Shown here piece after piece: positions 23,801 to 32,989 of a DNA stretch of 64,000 nt. The notes beneath the pieces are model-generated. The model ran no database searches. It saw nothing but the letters and a program-made list of their open reading frames with translations, and was not told where the DNA came from. Origin of the DNA: Aurelia coerulea (lineage: Eukaryota > Cnidaria > Scyphozoa > Semaeostomeae > Ulmaridae). The first letter of the stretch is position 1. Every line of letters begins with the position of its first letter. The DNA lies in contig CM076949.1 of NCBI GenBank assembly GCA_039566865.1, forward strand, positions 3,873,001 to 3,937,000. The letters run 5' to 3'. A program made the position numbers and the translations under genes.

Positions 23801-25698
23801 ATGTATGCATTAGGCTCAATTTCATGCACTCTGTACAATGATTTTTACCAAGTCTTGCTGGTGTTGCTGTAAAATGTCCTGCAATCCAATGCACAGTCAG
23901 TTTAGGTCCATGATAAAGATTTGAAACTTGCATGTCAGAAAATAAATAAATATGTTAAGGAGGGGGAGGGAGGGGTTGAAAATTTAGCGGTCAAATGCCG
24001 CTAACTGATCACAGGTGGATTTTTGGACGACACCCAAATATTAAGCAAAAAATATACTGGGACTGGGTTTGAGTCAATGAAAACAGATAACAACCCTTCT
24101 TGTTTAAAAGGCCACCCTCGATATCAAGATGACGATATTGGCAAGTATGGTGGATCTGTTCAAATCCATTAAAAATTTACCTGAATCTACAAAACTGCAA
24201 GGCTAAACTTGGCCTTGTACAAGACAAGTTTTAGCCTTGTAGCGGGGATTGTGAACTTGTTATGACCTATGACCTTGTACTAACCTCTGAAGAACATTAC
24301 AATGCTATCAGAGATTCCAAGTTACATCCAGTCTAATAATGCAAGGTTTCCACATAGCCTCACTACATAAGGACCCTCAACTTACGCTCGTCTAATTGAA
24401 GTGAATTAATGTTGTTGTTGTCGCTCCAGTCAAGGGCCTTATGGACTAACTCTTCTCAAAACGGCAAAAAAATTCTCGCCAGGAACAAATTTTTTCCTAG
24501 ACCAATCAGGATGCAAGACTTGAAATAACTTGATGAGATTGGCTGATTCTTCTTCAATTCAAACTTCTCGCCAAAGGCAAACAAACGAATTCGAACAACG
24601 CGTTCGAGTGAACTGCTCCAACGATCAAAATCTCAAAGTAGCGAACGAATTTACGAGATCTTTTGCGTCCCCAAACAACCAAAATATCACTGATGGGTAG
24701 GATTTTTTTGCTTTAATAGCTTGAAGAAACATTCATCTAAGTACTGATAGCTTGTTTTGCAGTGTAGCACTTCAGGAAAACCACTTTTTGCGGCGATTTA
24801 GGGTCGGTGGTTTCAAGAAAAAATAGCAGGTGATTTAGGCCATGTCCGTTTCTGGAAACGAAAGTCCATGAGTCGTAGTTATAGCGTCCATCAGCCTATC
24901 AATAGCGATAACCTACGAACATATAATCAGTCTAGTTTCCACAAGCAAGGCTGGCTTCTTACAACAAGGTTTCCACAACGAGGCTACTTAGCATTTTTCG
25001 AGCCATTTACAGGGATACAGCAAGGCTTTTCTAGGCTAGAACAAGGTTACAAGGCCACAACTACAATGCTTGTACATGGCTATTCAAGAAGCTGCTCTTT
25101 TAAAATTTCGGGTGGGGGGGTGCGCGGGCAAAAAATATACAATAATATAAATAGAGCACAATCGGGTTCATCTATAAATCGGGACAAATGCACTTTGGCG
25201 GACACAGTTTCCAAGGAAAACAGAGGTTGAATTGAATTGTATTGTTAGAACTAACTGCACATTGGCTTTCTAAACAATAGTGATGTAAATCCTATCATCT
25301 GATTGGATAATGCAAGATTCGAACGTAATTCCACTCATTCGCAATTACTGGAGAACATCAACATGACTTAACTATGGCCTAAAACTGCAGCAGGAACCAG
25401 CAATCAATGAATTCGTTTCCCCGAAAATTTTTGGGGGCTGCCGCCCCCAAGCCCCCGCTGTTTCAATGGGCATACTTTAATCTTAGTACTGATGCATTTT
25501 CCATCCAAAAAACAGTACAAAATTCACACACGAAGAAATGTTAAAAGTGTGTCCGCTAAAGTGCAAACTAGCCTATAAATCTAAGGCACTTCATACCTTC
25601 GTGTAAATATCTCGTTTAAATGGAATCAATGACGTGAAGGCAGTGAATGATGATCGAAAACCCAACAGTCTTGAAATCTCTCTTCTTGTAGCAGCCAT
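11857..25698 (-). CDS. RMND1: RMND1 homologue (mitochondrial DUF155 protein)
   Basis: Nine coding exons, in transcript order: 25698-25597, 23254-23102, 22153-22100, 18941-18506, 17221-17157, 15576-15500, 14185-14065, 12562-12446 and 11904-11857. Lengths are 102, 153, 54, 436, 65, 77, 121, 117 and 48 nt; all junctions are GT-AG and phases agree, giving 390 residues. Human RMND1 is an inner-mitochondrial-membrane protein needed for mitochondrial translation. Matches include [44 protein letters not shown] and [10 protein letters not shown], followed by a short hydrophobic C-terminus as in DUF155 proteins. The N-terminus [18 protein letters not shown] is basic, hydroxylated and free of acidic residues except one Glu, as expected of a mitochondrial presequence. 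A Met at 23317 could start a shorter reading, but a strong acceptor at 23255 and the upstream presequence exon favour this model. Exon 4 has a duplicated donor (see findings). The gene looks intact; the 54-nt exon 3 is the least certain. Confidence 0.93.
12004..12420. mobile_element. CAGGGTGTCCC-ended element, partial, in RMND1 last intron
   Basis: The left end CAGGGTGTCCCAAAAAATTG follows TA. The block is inverse-homologous to the right half of the element ending near 18020 (shared stretch around AATGATGGAGCTATGACC). No matching right end is seen before exon 8 at 12446, so this copy appears truncated. Confidence 0.6.
12660..13200. mobile_element. CCGGGTGTCCC-ended MITE, family A, copy 2 (inverted)
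   Basis: The ends are degenerate (TGGATGTCCC on the left, GGGAAACCCGG on the right), but the interior matches copy 1 in the opposite orientation over most of its length, including TTTGATAAAATTTTCTTTTT. It lies in an RMND1 intron. Confidence 0.75.
13334..13799. mobile_element. CAGTAAAAACCCGCG-ended MITE, copy 1 (466 bp)
   Basis: The terminal inverted repeats CAGTAAAAACCCGCGTATAA are flanked by TA at 13332-13333 and 13800-13801. The motif AGGTTCTTAT recurs several times inside in both orientations. A second copy lies at 43814-44227, and a lone end is near 1345. Confidence 0.8.
14521..14860 (-). mobile_element. Non-LTR retrotransposon C-terminal fragment
   Basis: On the minus strand the translation contains [14 protein letters not shown], then [14 protein letters not shown], then DRERWRSL, ending at a stop at 14521. 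This is the conserved tail after the reverse transcriptase of many LINE polyproteins (FFGH, GRP, W-DDI-W, DR-WR). Everything upstream is missing, as expected of a 5'-truncated insertion. Its 5' edge abuts a 15-bp palindrome, AGCTTGCGGCCAGTC, at 14843-14857 and 14866-14880. It lies in an RMND1 intron. Confidence 0.75.
15292..15412 (-). mobile_element. tRNA-type SINE, copy 1 (partial)
   Basis: The reverse complement carries a B-box-like GGGTTCGAGCCC, GCCAGAACAGTCAGG and GTCATGACAAAGGGTCGCGG, matching the SINE copies at 55320 and 57306. It lacks the 3' tail. Confidence 0.65.
15895..16260. repeat. Imperfect tandem duplication, unit about 175-185 bp
   Basis: GACGTCAA...GAAATAT-GTGGTTTAAAAAAG occurs near 16020 and again near 16190, preceded in both cases by GAGCCTTGC and TTTG-GGCAAAAA blocks. 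It lies in an RMND1 intron and has no coding content. Confidence 0.45.
16758..16915. repeat. Tandem repeat, unit about 43-46 bp, 3.3 copies
   Basis: The unit begins AACTTTTAGTACTAAAATG and continues through GGAAATTTTTTCATGTTAAA. Three near-identical units are followed by a fourth partial unit. It lies in an RMND1 intron. Confidence 0.75.
17019..17131. mobile_element. Small (about 113 bp) inverted-repeat element
   Basis: GAGTCTCAAATTAGATGTCACC and its inverse flank a core with a TTTTGCGTTATCGCAAATCT-like stretch. Similar cores occur near 3460-3540, 27620-27715 and 60510-60610, so it is a dispersed family of short elements. Confidence 0.6.
17390..17540. repeat. Purine-rich tract with a G-run cluster
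   Basis: About 150 bp are almost all A and G on the + strand. At 17454-17480 five G runs of 3-5 are separated by 1-3 A, which fits a G-quadruplex motif. The tract lies in the RMND1 intron downstream of exon 4, on the template strand of that gene. Confidence 0.7.
17555..18022. mobile_element. CAGGGTGTCCC-ended foldback element in RMND1 intron
   Basis: The right end reads TTGGGACACCCTG followed by TA. The inner halves are inverted copies of each other: GTTGAAAAATGATGGAGCTA near 17566 and its inverse near 17865-17888. Its right half is homologous to the block at 12004-12240. The left terminus is not clear and may be cut by the purine tract. Confidence 0.6.
18092..18330. mobile_element. CCGGGTGTCCC-ended element, family B, left half
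   Basis: TA precedes CCGGGTGTCCCAAAATGATG. About 235 bp match, inverted, the block ending at 21599. The full two-ended miniature form of the same family is at 50196-50385. No opposite end is found nearby, so this is a solo half. Confidence 0.65.
19253..20950. mobile_element. Possible GGGTGTC-ended element in RMND1 intron 3
   Basis: The left end GGGTGTCACAAAAAAGTAGTG and right end TTTTTTTGGGACACCC suggest a related transposon of about 1.7 kb. Near 19395-19490 a short plus-strand frame reads [20 protein letters not shown], which looks like a helix-turn-helix but is soon interrupted. A 60-bp exact direct repeat (19508-19567 and 19967-20026) encloses a foreign 399-bp block. The boundaries are inferred from ends only. 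Confidence 0.45.
21345..21599. mobile_element. CCGGGTGTCCC-ended element, family B, right half
   Basis: This is inverse to the block at 18092. It ends TTTTGGGACACCCGG followed by TA (21600-21601). Together the two outward-facing halves bracket RMND1 exon 4. Confidence 0.65.
22362..22744. mobile_element. CCG-AAGTCC-ended MITE with GAATAAGCCCC repeats (383 bp)
   Basis: TA-flanked ends CCGGAAGTCCTC and its near-inverse GAGGACTTACGG border a sequence rich in GAATAAGCCCC repeats at both sides. It is non-coding and lies in an RMND1 intron. Confidence 0.65.
23681..24035. mobile_element. Inverted-repeat element, ends GTCGTCCAAAAATCCAC
   Basis: A 17-bp terminal inverted repeat (GTCGTCCAAAAATCCAC) bounds about 355 bp with no frame. 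The target duplication is unclear. It lies in RMND1 intron 1. Confidence 0.6.
24036..25590. other. RMND1 intron 1, remaining part
   Basis: I see no exons or complete elements here. A GC-rich self-complementary stretch lies at about 25430-25460 (GGGGGCTGCCGCCCCC). The plus-strand frame at 24868-25230 has no family resemblance. Confidence 0.35.
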
Positions 25699-25840
25699 CT
25701 TTCCTTGTGGTACTGCAACCTCGATTTCACAGTGAGGCTCCACGGTTGTTCTCGCCGCGGCCGCGCAGCTTTCGCAGCAGGGAGATTTAGGGCAGCCAGC
25801 AGCCAGAATAATGAGCGCGCAGCTCACCCTCTTTTATCAA
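25699..25840 (-). promoter_or_regulatory. GC- and CpG-rich 5' end of RMND1
   Basis: The 140 bp upstream of the RMND1 start codon are strikingly richer in G, C and CpG than the surroundings and include GCGGCCGC near 25756-25764. This suggests the promoter or 5' UTR of the gene. No TATA box was identified. Confidence 0.4.
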
Positions 25841-26019
25841 TTTGGGAAAATTTCCCTGAAAAGAGGATCTGGAACCACGAATTTTTTTGCAACTCTGAGG
25901 TGGGGCAAAAAACAACGTCTCGCATAACGTTATCGAATTGCCTCCACACATAGCATCACAAACTTACTAATGAAATGCTTTATAAATTACACTACTAAGA
26001 AAATACTAGGGCCTAATTT

Positions 26020-26290
26020 ACCCCCGGGGGGGGGGGGGTATTCGACCAGGTTTTGGTCGGGGACGTGCCATCGAAGCTTCAAAAACATACCCGTTCCTTA
26101 TACCAATTTTACGAAAAAGTATACCCGACCTTATACCAATTTTCCGAAAATGTGCATCCGACCTTATACCTATACCAAAATCGCAAAATTTGATACTGTT
26201 CCTTATACCAAAATTGCGAAAATCGATACCCTTCCCGATGGCACGTCCCCGTGCCCAAAATATGTGAAGTAACCCCCCCCCCCGGAAATT
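26020..26290. repeat. Degenerate repeat block bounded by G and C homopolymers
   Basis: A run of G starts near 26026 and a run of C ends near 26283. Between them, variants of CCTTATACCAA-TTT-CGAAAA recur about five times, and GGGACGTGCCATCG recurs inverted (GATGGCACGTCCCCG). This looks like a terminal-inverted-repeat element with internal tandem units. A weaker relative is at 31395-31550. Confidence 0.5.
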
Positions 26291-26949
26291 TACACTTGAA
26301 GCGATCTTTCGATGCGGCGAACGCAGCAAAGCCAGATTAATCCAATTTCGCCAAATTGCCGCGCTTTCCTTTTAATGGATGTTAGCTTGATAGAGGCAAC
26401 GGGAACGGGCACCTGGCCTGAAATAGAATTCTTGAGAATTCGTGTCCCACAAGCTATAGACTTTATAGTAAATCTTGGTCCAGAGACATCAGGATAAGTA
26501 CAGAGGACCTCAATGTTAGCTGTGCCTCCCTCAACATAAAAAGAACGCTCATTCCATCTTCTGTTGAAATCAAAGATAAAAATTGCCACGTTAAAGGATA
26601 CCCATGCAATCTACTGCAAACTATGTCGACCTATTATTTCAAACATCAGACTTTTATAATTCTGCATTTTGTTATCTACATTATTCAAGTGGTTTAGTCT
26701 AAGAAAGGCTTATGCAGAACCTCATTCAGCCTACAATGATATTAAATGATGTGGTGAAGATGATTTTACCATTCCTTTTTGTATCTTTAGCTGATGAAAG
26801 TAAAAGATCTTAAAGATCAGTGCATACTTCAGCTGCCTTGCACGCACATTGCCTAGCCCCTACCTAGCCCCTGCATAGCCTTGGTGCACAGTAAGGTGCA
26901 ATTATCCAGGGTGCACAAATATCGATACACAATGAATCAGTCTTCTTGC

Positions 26950-27548
26950 AACAAGGACAGATTTGGTAAGGCAATAGCACGAGCTGGTTTTGATTGACAC
27001 CTCAATTCAAAGCAATTATCGATCGCAGACAAAGAAAATTCTCTCAACCAGATAATCATAACAAGCAACGCCACAAAAGATTCTCTGAAACCCAGGTAGC
27101 TAGCTCGCTTGTTGTGCATTCCAGAAGTTGTTTCTAAGAGCAAACATGAGCATAGATCGAAAGAAGAAGGATGTATCTACACATCTGCCACGGGCATTTA
27201 ATTTATTTGGTTCAAAAGCCGATTGGGAGGCGATTCAAATCTCTTACTATTTTGGGTTTAATTAAAACACTTACTGCTCAGCTTCTGAACCAAACAAATA
27301 AAATGCCCGAGGTAGATGTTTACATACATCCTTCTTCTTTCGATATATGCTCATGTTTTCTCTTAAAAACACTTTCTGAAATGCACAACGAGCGCGCTAG
27401 CTACGTGGGTTACAGAAAAACTTTTGCGGCTTTGTTTGTTTTGAATCTATGGTTGGGAGAACTTCCTTTGTCTGCAGTCGCTAATCGCTTTGAATTCAGG
27501 TGTCGACAAATCATCTCATGCTATTGTGTTACAAAATCTGTCCTTGTT
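26950..27548. mobile_element. Palindromic 600-bp MITE with 9-bp target duplication, copy 1
   Basis: The ends AACAAGGACAGATTT and AAATCTGTCCTTGTT are inverted, and the two halves are inverse copies of about 250 bp each. The flanks are TCTTCTTGC (26941-26949) and TCTTCTCGC (27549-27557), a 9-bp duplication with one mismatch. A frame containing [14 protein letters not shown] sequence appears on both arms, but it is a by-product of the repeat. Confidence 0.85.
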
Positions 27549-27599
27549 TCTTCTCGCCGCCGATTTCAAGGAGTAGAACTATCATCTGAAATATTAAAC

Positions 27600-28415
27600 T
27601 AAAATTTCAATGATCGCAAAAGAGTTGTCACGGGGGATTTGCAATAACGCAAAGTTACTCAAGCAATCTTCATTCGCGGAAATTTTCAAGTCACATCTTA
27701 TTTGAGACAGACTTTAGACTATACATATTTTCTGAGAAGCTAAAACTTTGACCCAGTGCTGTAAGTTTCTTCAAATTCTCATTATGTATTACTCAGAGTT
27801 TCGAATGAGCTTCTAATATTAGGAGTTTCATCAAATTCTCGATGTTTATATCATATTCTCTCGTGAACATTTCACAACCAAATTTGTTGAAACATGGACG
27901 CCGGAGCGATGGTAGGGCAAGGGGGGTGACGAGGAACGTAAGGGCAATCGAGACCGAAGGCGAGCGAAGCGAGCCTAAAAACTGGGGGTCCGGGGGTACT
28001 CCCCCGGGAAAATTTGAGTGGCCACGCTCTTTAGATTGGCTTAAAATGCTATCAAAAATGTTTTAACGAACATTAATCATGTTCTTTCACGAAATGTTTG
28101 GGCTCTTTCTCTACATGTCTTCATTCCGAATCGCATAAAATCGCATATTGCTTATTTTGAAGTTGCAATTACCACTCATTTTTCGTTACTGGTGTGTTTC
28201 TGCTAAGGGGATGAAGCTATGGCGGCTTTTATATCAAGTTTCAAAGAAAATAATTGTTTTTCATTGAAAGGGCACTTTTGCCCCCCTTGCCCCCGTTAGG
28301 AAAGGGCAGGAGGGGCGCTTGAACCCCCGCGCCCCCCCTCTCCGGCGTTCCTGGTTGAAGTCATACCACAGTCGAAGCATTACTCTGGTATCCACTGAGT
28401 AATACCGTATAATAC
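27600..28415. other. Gene-free stretch with repeat fragments
   Basis: It contains a relative of the small element core (27620-27715) and a GC-rich block near 27900-28020 with GGCGAGCGAAGCGAGCC and GGGGGTACTCCCCC, and its likely partner near 28280-28350. No gene is supported. Confidence 0.35.
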
Positions 28416-28417
28416 AT

Positions 28418-29124
28418 GAAATGAAGGTGAAGTTGCAGTTTTTAGCGCCAAGCACTATGAATCGCAGCATCGGTTCCAAATCTTTTTCTCGGCATAAAAA
28501 GGTGGGTGTAAAATTCAATGACCTATTTCTTCTGTTTTAATGACTTGAAAGAAACTTTAGATACTTATCTATAATTCTACCGTTGGACCTTCCAGAAATT
28601 GTTGAATATTTTTCGAAATGACAGCGTACCTTACCCTTACATTTCAACTCATTTGAGGATGTGACATCATCAAATTTCTAAATCATAAACCAGATGAGTG
28701 ACAGACTTTTGCTTTATACCATATTGTAGGCATTAATAAACTATGGTGCTCTTCGAAATTACGTCATGTTACGTCAAACAGTTTAGAAATTACGATGGTT
28801 TTAAGTTTTTTTGAAAATTTTTCTTGAATTCTTGAAAAAGAAGAAAATCACTCTAAATCTGAAAACATCTAAGATTTCCGAAAAGTCCAACGGTAGAATT
28901 ATAGAGAAATAGCTAAAGTTTCTGTCACTCAATTCTACACCAGCCTATTTAAAGATTTGGAACCTATGCTATGAATCGCATAAGTAGAGAAGCAAGCCCT
29001 AATCGAGTCCACGACCTCTCTTGTCGTGACGCTCAAGTGATGGGGCTCTACCTGGGTTTTCGAGCCCTGTTCGGCTGACTGTTCTGGCTGCAAGGTCGGA
29101 AGATTACAGTTATAACATTGCACC
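28418..29124 (-). mobile_element. tRNA-type SINE, copy 2, split by a later insertion
   Basis: On the minus strand the SINE head (29124 down to 28971) is followed, after the 505-bp insert 28466-28970, by its tail (28465-28418, GTTTTTAGCGCCAAGC read on +). Joining the two sides across the insert gives the same order as the intact copies at 55320 and 57306. Confidence 0.75.
28466..28970. mobile_element. AGCAT-GGTTCCAAATCTTT-ended MITE with 9-bp target duplication
   Basis: Terminal repeats AGCATCGGTTCCAAATCTTT and inverse AAAGATTTGGAACCTATGCT are flanked by ATGAATCGC on both sides (28457-28465, 28971-28979), an exact 9-bp duplication. It sits inside a SINE. Related right halves are at about 13800-14036, 19800-19966 and 44405. 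The 9-bp duplication is typical of Mutator-like elements. Confidence 0.82.
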
Positions 29125-29173
29125 ACAACACCTCCAACAAGTGAAAATCAAGTCAAAATATGCTATCGATTTT

Positions 29174-29524
29174 GTTGGGGAGACGAGACACGCTTTGTCC
29201 GAGGAAACTTGTGTGTCCTCCCATGCAGTAGACTAAAGTAAGCTCATGCACAGTAGCGTTTTGGGGTTGGAGATCTGACGGGCGTATGAGCTGTAACCCA
29301 CTCAGAGACGTAGGAACCGGGGGGCACTGGGGGCACGTGACCCCAAGATTTTGCAATAAACAAAAAAGTGCCCTTTTTATTCTCAGAAAGTGCCCTTCCA
29401 GGGTAATGAAAAAAGTGCCCTTGAAGTGTCGTGCCCCTCCAAGTTTGAGATGCTTCCTACGTCTGCACGCACACGGTGGGACACATAAATTTCCTCGGAC
29501 AAAGCGTGTCTCGTCTCCCCAACG
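29174..29524. mobile_element. Inverted-repeat element with a nested second inverted repeat
   Basis: GTTGGGGAGACGAGACACGC and its inverse bound the unit, with complementarity through CTTTGTCCGAGGAAA. Inside, AGACGTAGGAA (about 29310) and TTCCTACGTCT (about 29463) bound a second block that repeats AAAGTGCCCTT. This is consistent with one element inserted in another. Confidence 0.6.
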
Positions 29525-29529
29525 ATATT

Positions 29530-30750
29530 TCCTTGAATAAGAGAAAAAGCTTGCTCAATAATTTTGTCCCAGGGTAGGGGGACGCTAAACGAAGAGACTA
29601 TATACGGTGCGATCGCAATGCACGATTAGCTGTGGTTGGGCAAATAAAGATATAAAGAGTTCACAGTAGCAGTGTGTAGCAGTGATCTTTTATTCGGCTT
29701 TCTATAGTTTGAAAAGTATCTGAACAACAAAAGCTACTCCTTTCAAGCTATAATAACTCCTTTCTTAGCTGGCCACTGAGTTATTAAATTGGCTAAAGAG
29801 GTTTAGCGTGCTTGTTGACACTAGGAATCTTTGAGCAATGATTACTTGAAGAGCATGGAAGATAAATAAAGATTTTAAACTGACGAGAAAGAGAATTTAT
29901 CGAAAAGAGATATTTGTCACATTTATTACCCTTTGAGAGGTCTTCCTGTTAACCAATTCACAAGAGAACATAATACTACTATTTACAAAGAATGGTAAGA
30001 AGTTTTATGAATTTTAGTTACTCCAGACTAGATTTCAGATGTCATGTTTTGATTACCAATGATTGAGGCTTGCGGGTGTAGGTACGTTGTCGCACTTGGA
30101 AAGAAGCTCAATGTCTTCGAGTGCTGTTGAGAAGTCAGCTTGATGTGGTTCTGAACTTTAAACCTACGCTTGCAATTACTTTATCACTGTATTTGTTTGC
30201 AAGCTACCTTCACTTGTACCTTCGCTTTCCGATTGTATTTGGGCCTATTTGAAGATTTCTATGAGCTTTTAATTTTTTTCTTGAATGGCCGCAGGGTAGA
30301 TGTACAATTATGCTCCCATGATATCGTCTTGTTAGTACCGTAGCATAGCTTGCAGTATTGTAATTAAAGTGGGCCTCTCTTAATAGCCTGCGTGCAGACT
30401 TTCGGACTTGACGGGAAAGAGGGAGACAAGGTAGATTCTGCGCAACTAATCCACTTTTCTTGTTCGTTGACGCCAGCATTTTATTCTAAATGTTTTTAAT
30501 ATCGTCTGCGGAATGCATTGCACACACAAATTTCAATGCTTTGTCAAACGTTTTCGAAGATGCCATTTAGAAAACAAAGGAAGACCATAGAATTTCCCCA
30601 AACCAATCAAATTTGGTCCCTTGATTCCTGGGAACCTTTGAACAAGACCAGTCGAAGAGTCTGCACCCATGCTACTCTGTGACGTCTCTGACAAATACCG
30701 TAGAACTTTAAAAGAAATTTTCAAAATATTTCATTTTAGCATGCTGAATA
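29530..30750. other. Gene-free stretch upstream of the Ser/Thr-rich frame
   Basis: No conserved frame, RNA or paired element ends were recognised. If the 30755 frame is a gene, its promoter would lie at the right edge of this stretch. Confidence 0.35.
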
Positions 30751-30754
30751 TTCG

Positions 30755-31363
30755 ATGCAAACGAAAATGGAAAGTCATTGCATCAGAATCAGACCAAATG
30801 GCCTTCACGTTGTGATCATTTGCGCAGTTTTATTGACACTCCCTGCAGTGATGTCATCAAATGTTACGTCATCAATCTCATCTTCGTTGCAATCGTCTTT
30901 CGAGATGTCTTCAAAAGCTACCAACAAAATAAACTTTTCGAAAATGTTATCTGTGACGTCATCTGTGACGTCATCAATGACGTCATCTATGACGTCATCT
31001 GTGGCGTCTTCTGTGACGTCATCTGAATTGTCAGCAATAGGAGCATTGTACGCAATGAGCACATCCTCACGTGAAGCATCTGCGTCAACTGCACCACATG
31101 CAAGCAGAGTGTCATTTAGTTCTTCGTCGATGACGTCATCAAGTTATTCATCCCTTCTGACGTCATCAATGACGTCATCTGTCAATAAACCTAGTTATCC
31201 AGTGTCCAAAAAGATTCATATCCATCCTGAAACTTGGGAAGGGAAAGTCGTTATTTGTTTCCTACTTGGCATTGCCGGGATTTGTTTCATCGTCTTGGTA
31301 GCGCATGTTTCCATGGCTATTGTAAGTTTATTATTATTGTCATCATTTTATCGCAAAACGTAA
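30755..31363 (+). CDS. Candidate Ser/Thr-rich single-pass membrane protein
   Basis: A 202-codon frame starts at ATG 30755; a second in-frame ATG at 30767 has a better context (AAAATGG). After a basic leader, a hydrophobic stretch (VVIICAVLLTLPAVM, about residues 19-33) could be a signal peptide. Residues 35-155 are very rich in Ser and Thr, with repeats of VTSS or MTSS, as in mucin-like O-glycosylated stalks. A second hydrophobic segment (VVICFLLGIAGICFIVLVAH, about 167-186) would be a membrane anchor. I recognise no family. The middle is an exact 12-bp tandem array of TGACGTCA, so the Ser/Thr bias could be a side effect of a DNA repeat. A donor-like GTAAGT at 31321 may mean the real C-terminus is spliced. 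Confidence 0.42.
   Translation: MQTKMESHCIRIRPNGLHVVIICAVLLTLPAVMSSNVTSSISSSLQSSFEMSSKATNKINFSKMLSVTSSVTSSMTSSMTSSVASSVTSSELSAIGALYAMSTSSREASASTAPHASRVSFSSSSMTSSSYSSLLTSSMTSSVNKPSYPVSKKIHIHPETWEGKVVICFLLGIAGICFIVLVAHVSMAIVSLLLLSSFYRKT
30954..31177. repeat. 12-bp tandem array of CRE-type palindromes
   Basis: Perfect TGACGTCA occurs at 30954, 30966, 30978, 30990, 31014, 31131, 31158 and 31170. The first five, with a degenerate copy at 31002, are in exact 12-bp register. TGACGTCA is the full palindromic site for CREB/ATF-type bZIP proteins. It overlaps the candidate Ser/Thr-rich frame. Confidence 0.85.
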
Positions 31364-31941
31364 CACAACGGGTCGGCAAAGCAAGAGCAAAGTCCACCTC
31401 TCGGAGGGGAGGGGGGAATTTGACGAGATTTTGTTTGTTTGGTTTAGGCCGTGCCACACAATTTACCAAATCACAAAAATGGATACCGTTTTTTACTCAC
31501 AATCGCGAAAATCGATACTCTTTCTAATGGAAGGTCCCGGTCCCAAGTATCTAGAATGCACAGTAGTCTCAAGGAAATTTAAGTAATGCATTGACAGGCA
31601 TTTAACTTAATTCCTTTTGGAAAAACTTTATCGAAAATGAAAAAAATTGAATATTTACCACCAGTCCCCTCTCTCTGCGACGATGTGATATTTTATTTCA
31701 TTAATTAGGAAAATCATTTTGATTCTAGGCAGATTCAAGAGGCTAGACACGGCAAGACACCAGTATTCATCAGGACTCTCGTGAATATTGCAAGAGAAAG
31801 CAACATTGCAAAAGAAACAACACACTTCGAAAATTCAAGAACAAAAGCCGAATGACAGTCCCAAATGTATGCGATTATGTAGCGGCATCTTTCTATAACT
31901 AGCAAATGTTTGAGTGACAAGATAGACCGAAACCATTTGAT

Positions 31942-32985
31942 TAGGGTAGGGTGGGGTAATGTGGGTCGAAAATGAGCAAAATCTCAAAATGGATAGCTGG
32001 TAAAACGAGACTAAAATGCAAAACATTTCAAAAGTTTCGTTTAATTGACATTCAGTGCTTCTTCTTTCTTGGGAAAAAATCTCAGCTCTGACAAAGGCAG
32101 TTAAATATTTTAAAAAAATTTTCTCTTTTGGCAACTAAAATAGGCCCACTTTTTCCGACGAGCAGGAAAAGTGGGTCTATTTTCAAAACTTGCACAAAAT
32201 CGGCATATGAAAGGCTAAATGATTAAAAAAATTAATAGACTTACGTTTACCAACCATTCTCTATTCAATAAAATCACAGTCTTTGTCTTTCATCACAAGC
32301 AACCCCGTGCCCGCGACGAAAATAAAACTATGGTCATTATGCTGTGATACACCATCGTTGCGATTTGCAAGTCAGTGATCGGATTTGATAAAATAACAGT
32401 CAAATAAAGATGTTTGCAGTATGTTTACTCCAATTTACTTTCACAAGACAGCAACTGCGGTAATAGGAAACCCGTTTTCGCATTTTAGACAGAAAACAAC
32501 GTGGCAAGATGAATATAAGTGCGAAAATTTAAGCAATTCAAGGCCTCGTTGAATTTGAATTATGGCTGAATTCTCAGTAGGCCCAAATTACCCCATCTAG
32601 TAAGAAAATAAAAAGAACAATCGCGTCAATGACTTCGAAATAAACGTTATCTCATTTGTAAAACATCAAACTCTCACCTCATGGTCATTAAATTGACCAG
32701 AAAAGCAAAACAACAGTGGCAGGAGAACGTTTCCCTGGGCTTTGAAATTCTTGCGCGTTCAGTACAAGAAGTTTCCTTTTAAAGTTTCCCTGGGCCGTTC
32801 AGTAAAGTTATTTTATAAAACGAGTGGAGACACATCTAAGACGAATGTTTTATGTAAAAAGGCAGTTGATTATGCAGACATTAAAAGAAAAATAGCCAGT
32901 CCATTGAACGAGGAAGGATATTTCTAGCGAAAAGCTCAATAGACCCACTTTACCCCGTAGACCCACATTACCCCACCCTACCCTA
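31942..32985. mobile_element. TAGGGTAGGGTGGGG-ended element (1044 bp), TGAT target duplication
   Basis: The terminal inverted repeats (26 bp, starting TAGGGTAGGGTGGGGTAATG) are perfect and flanked by TGAT at 31938-31941 and 32986-32989. Internal copies of AGTGGGTCTATTTT and CCCAAATTACCCCAT recur in both orientations. No transposase frame is seen. Confidence 0.82.
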
Positions 32986-32989
32986 TGAT

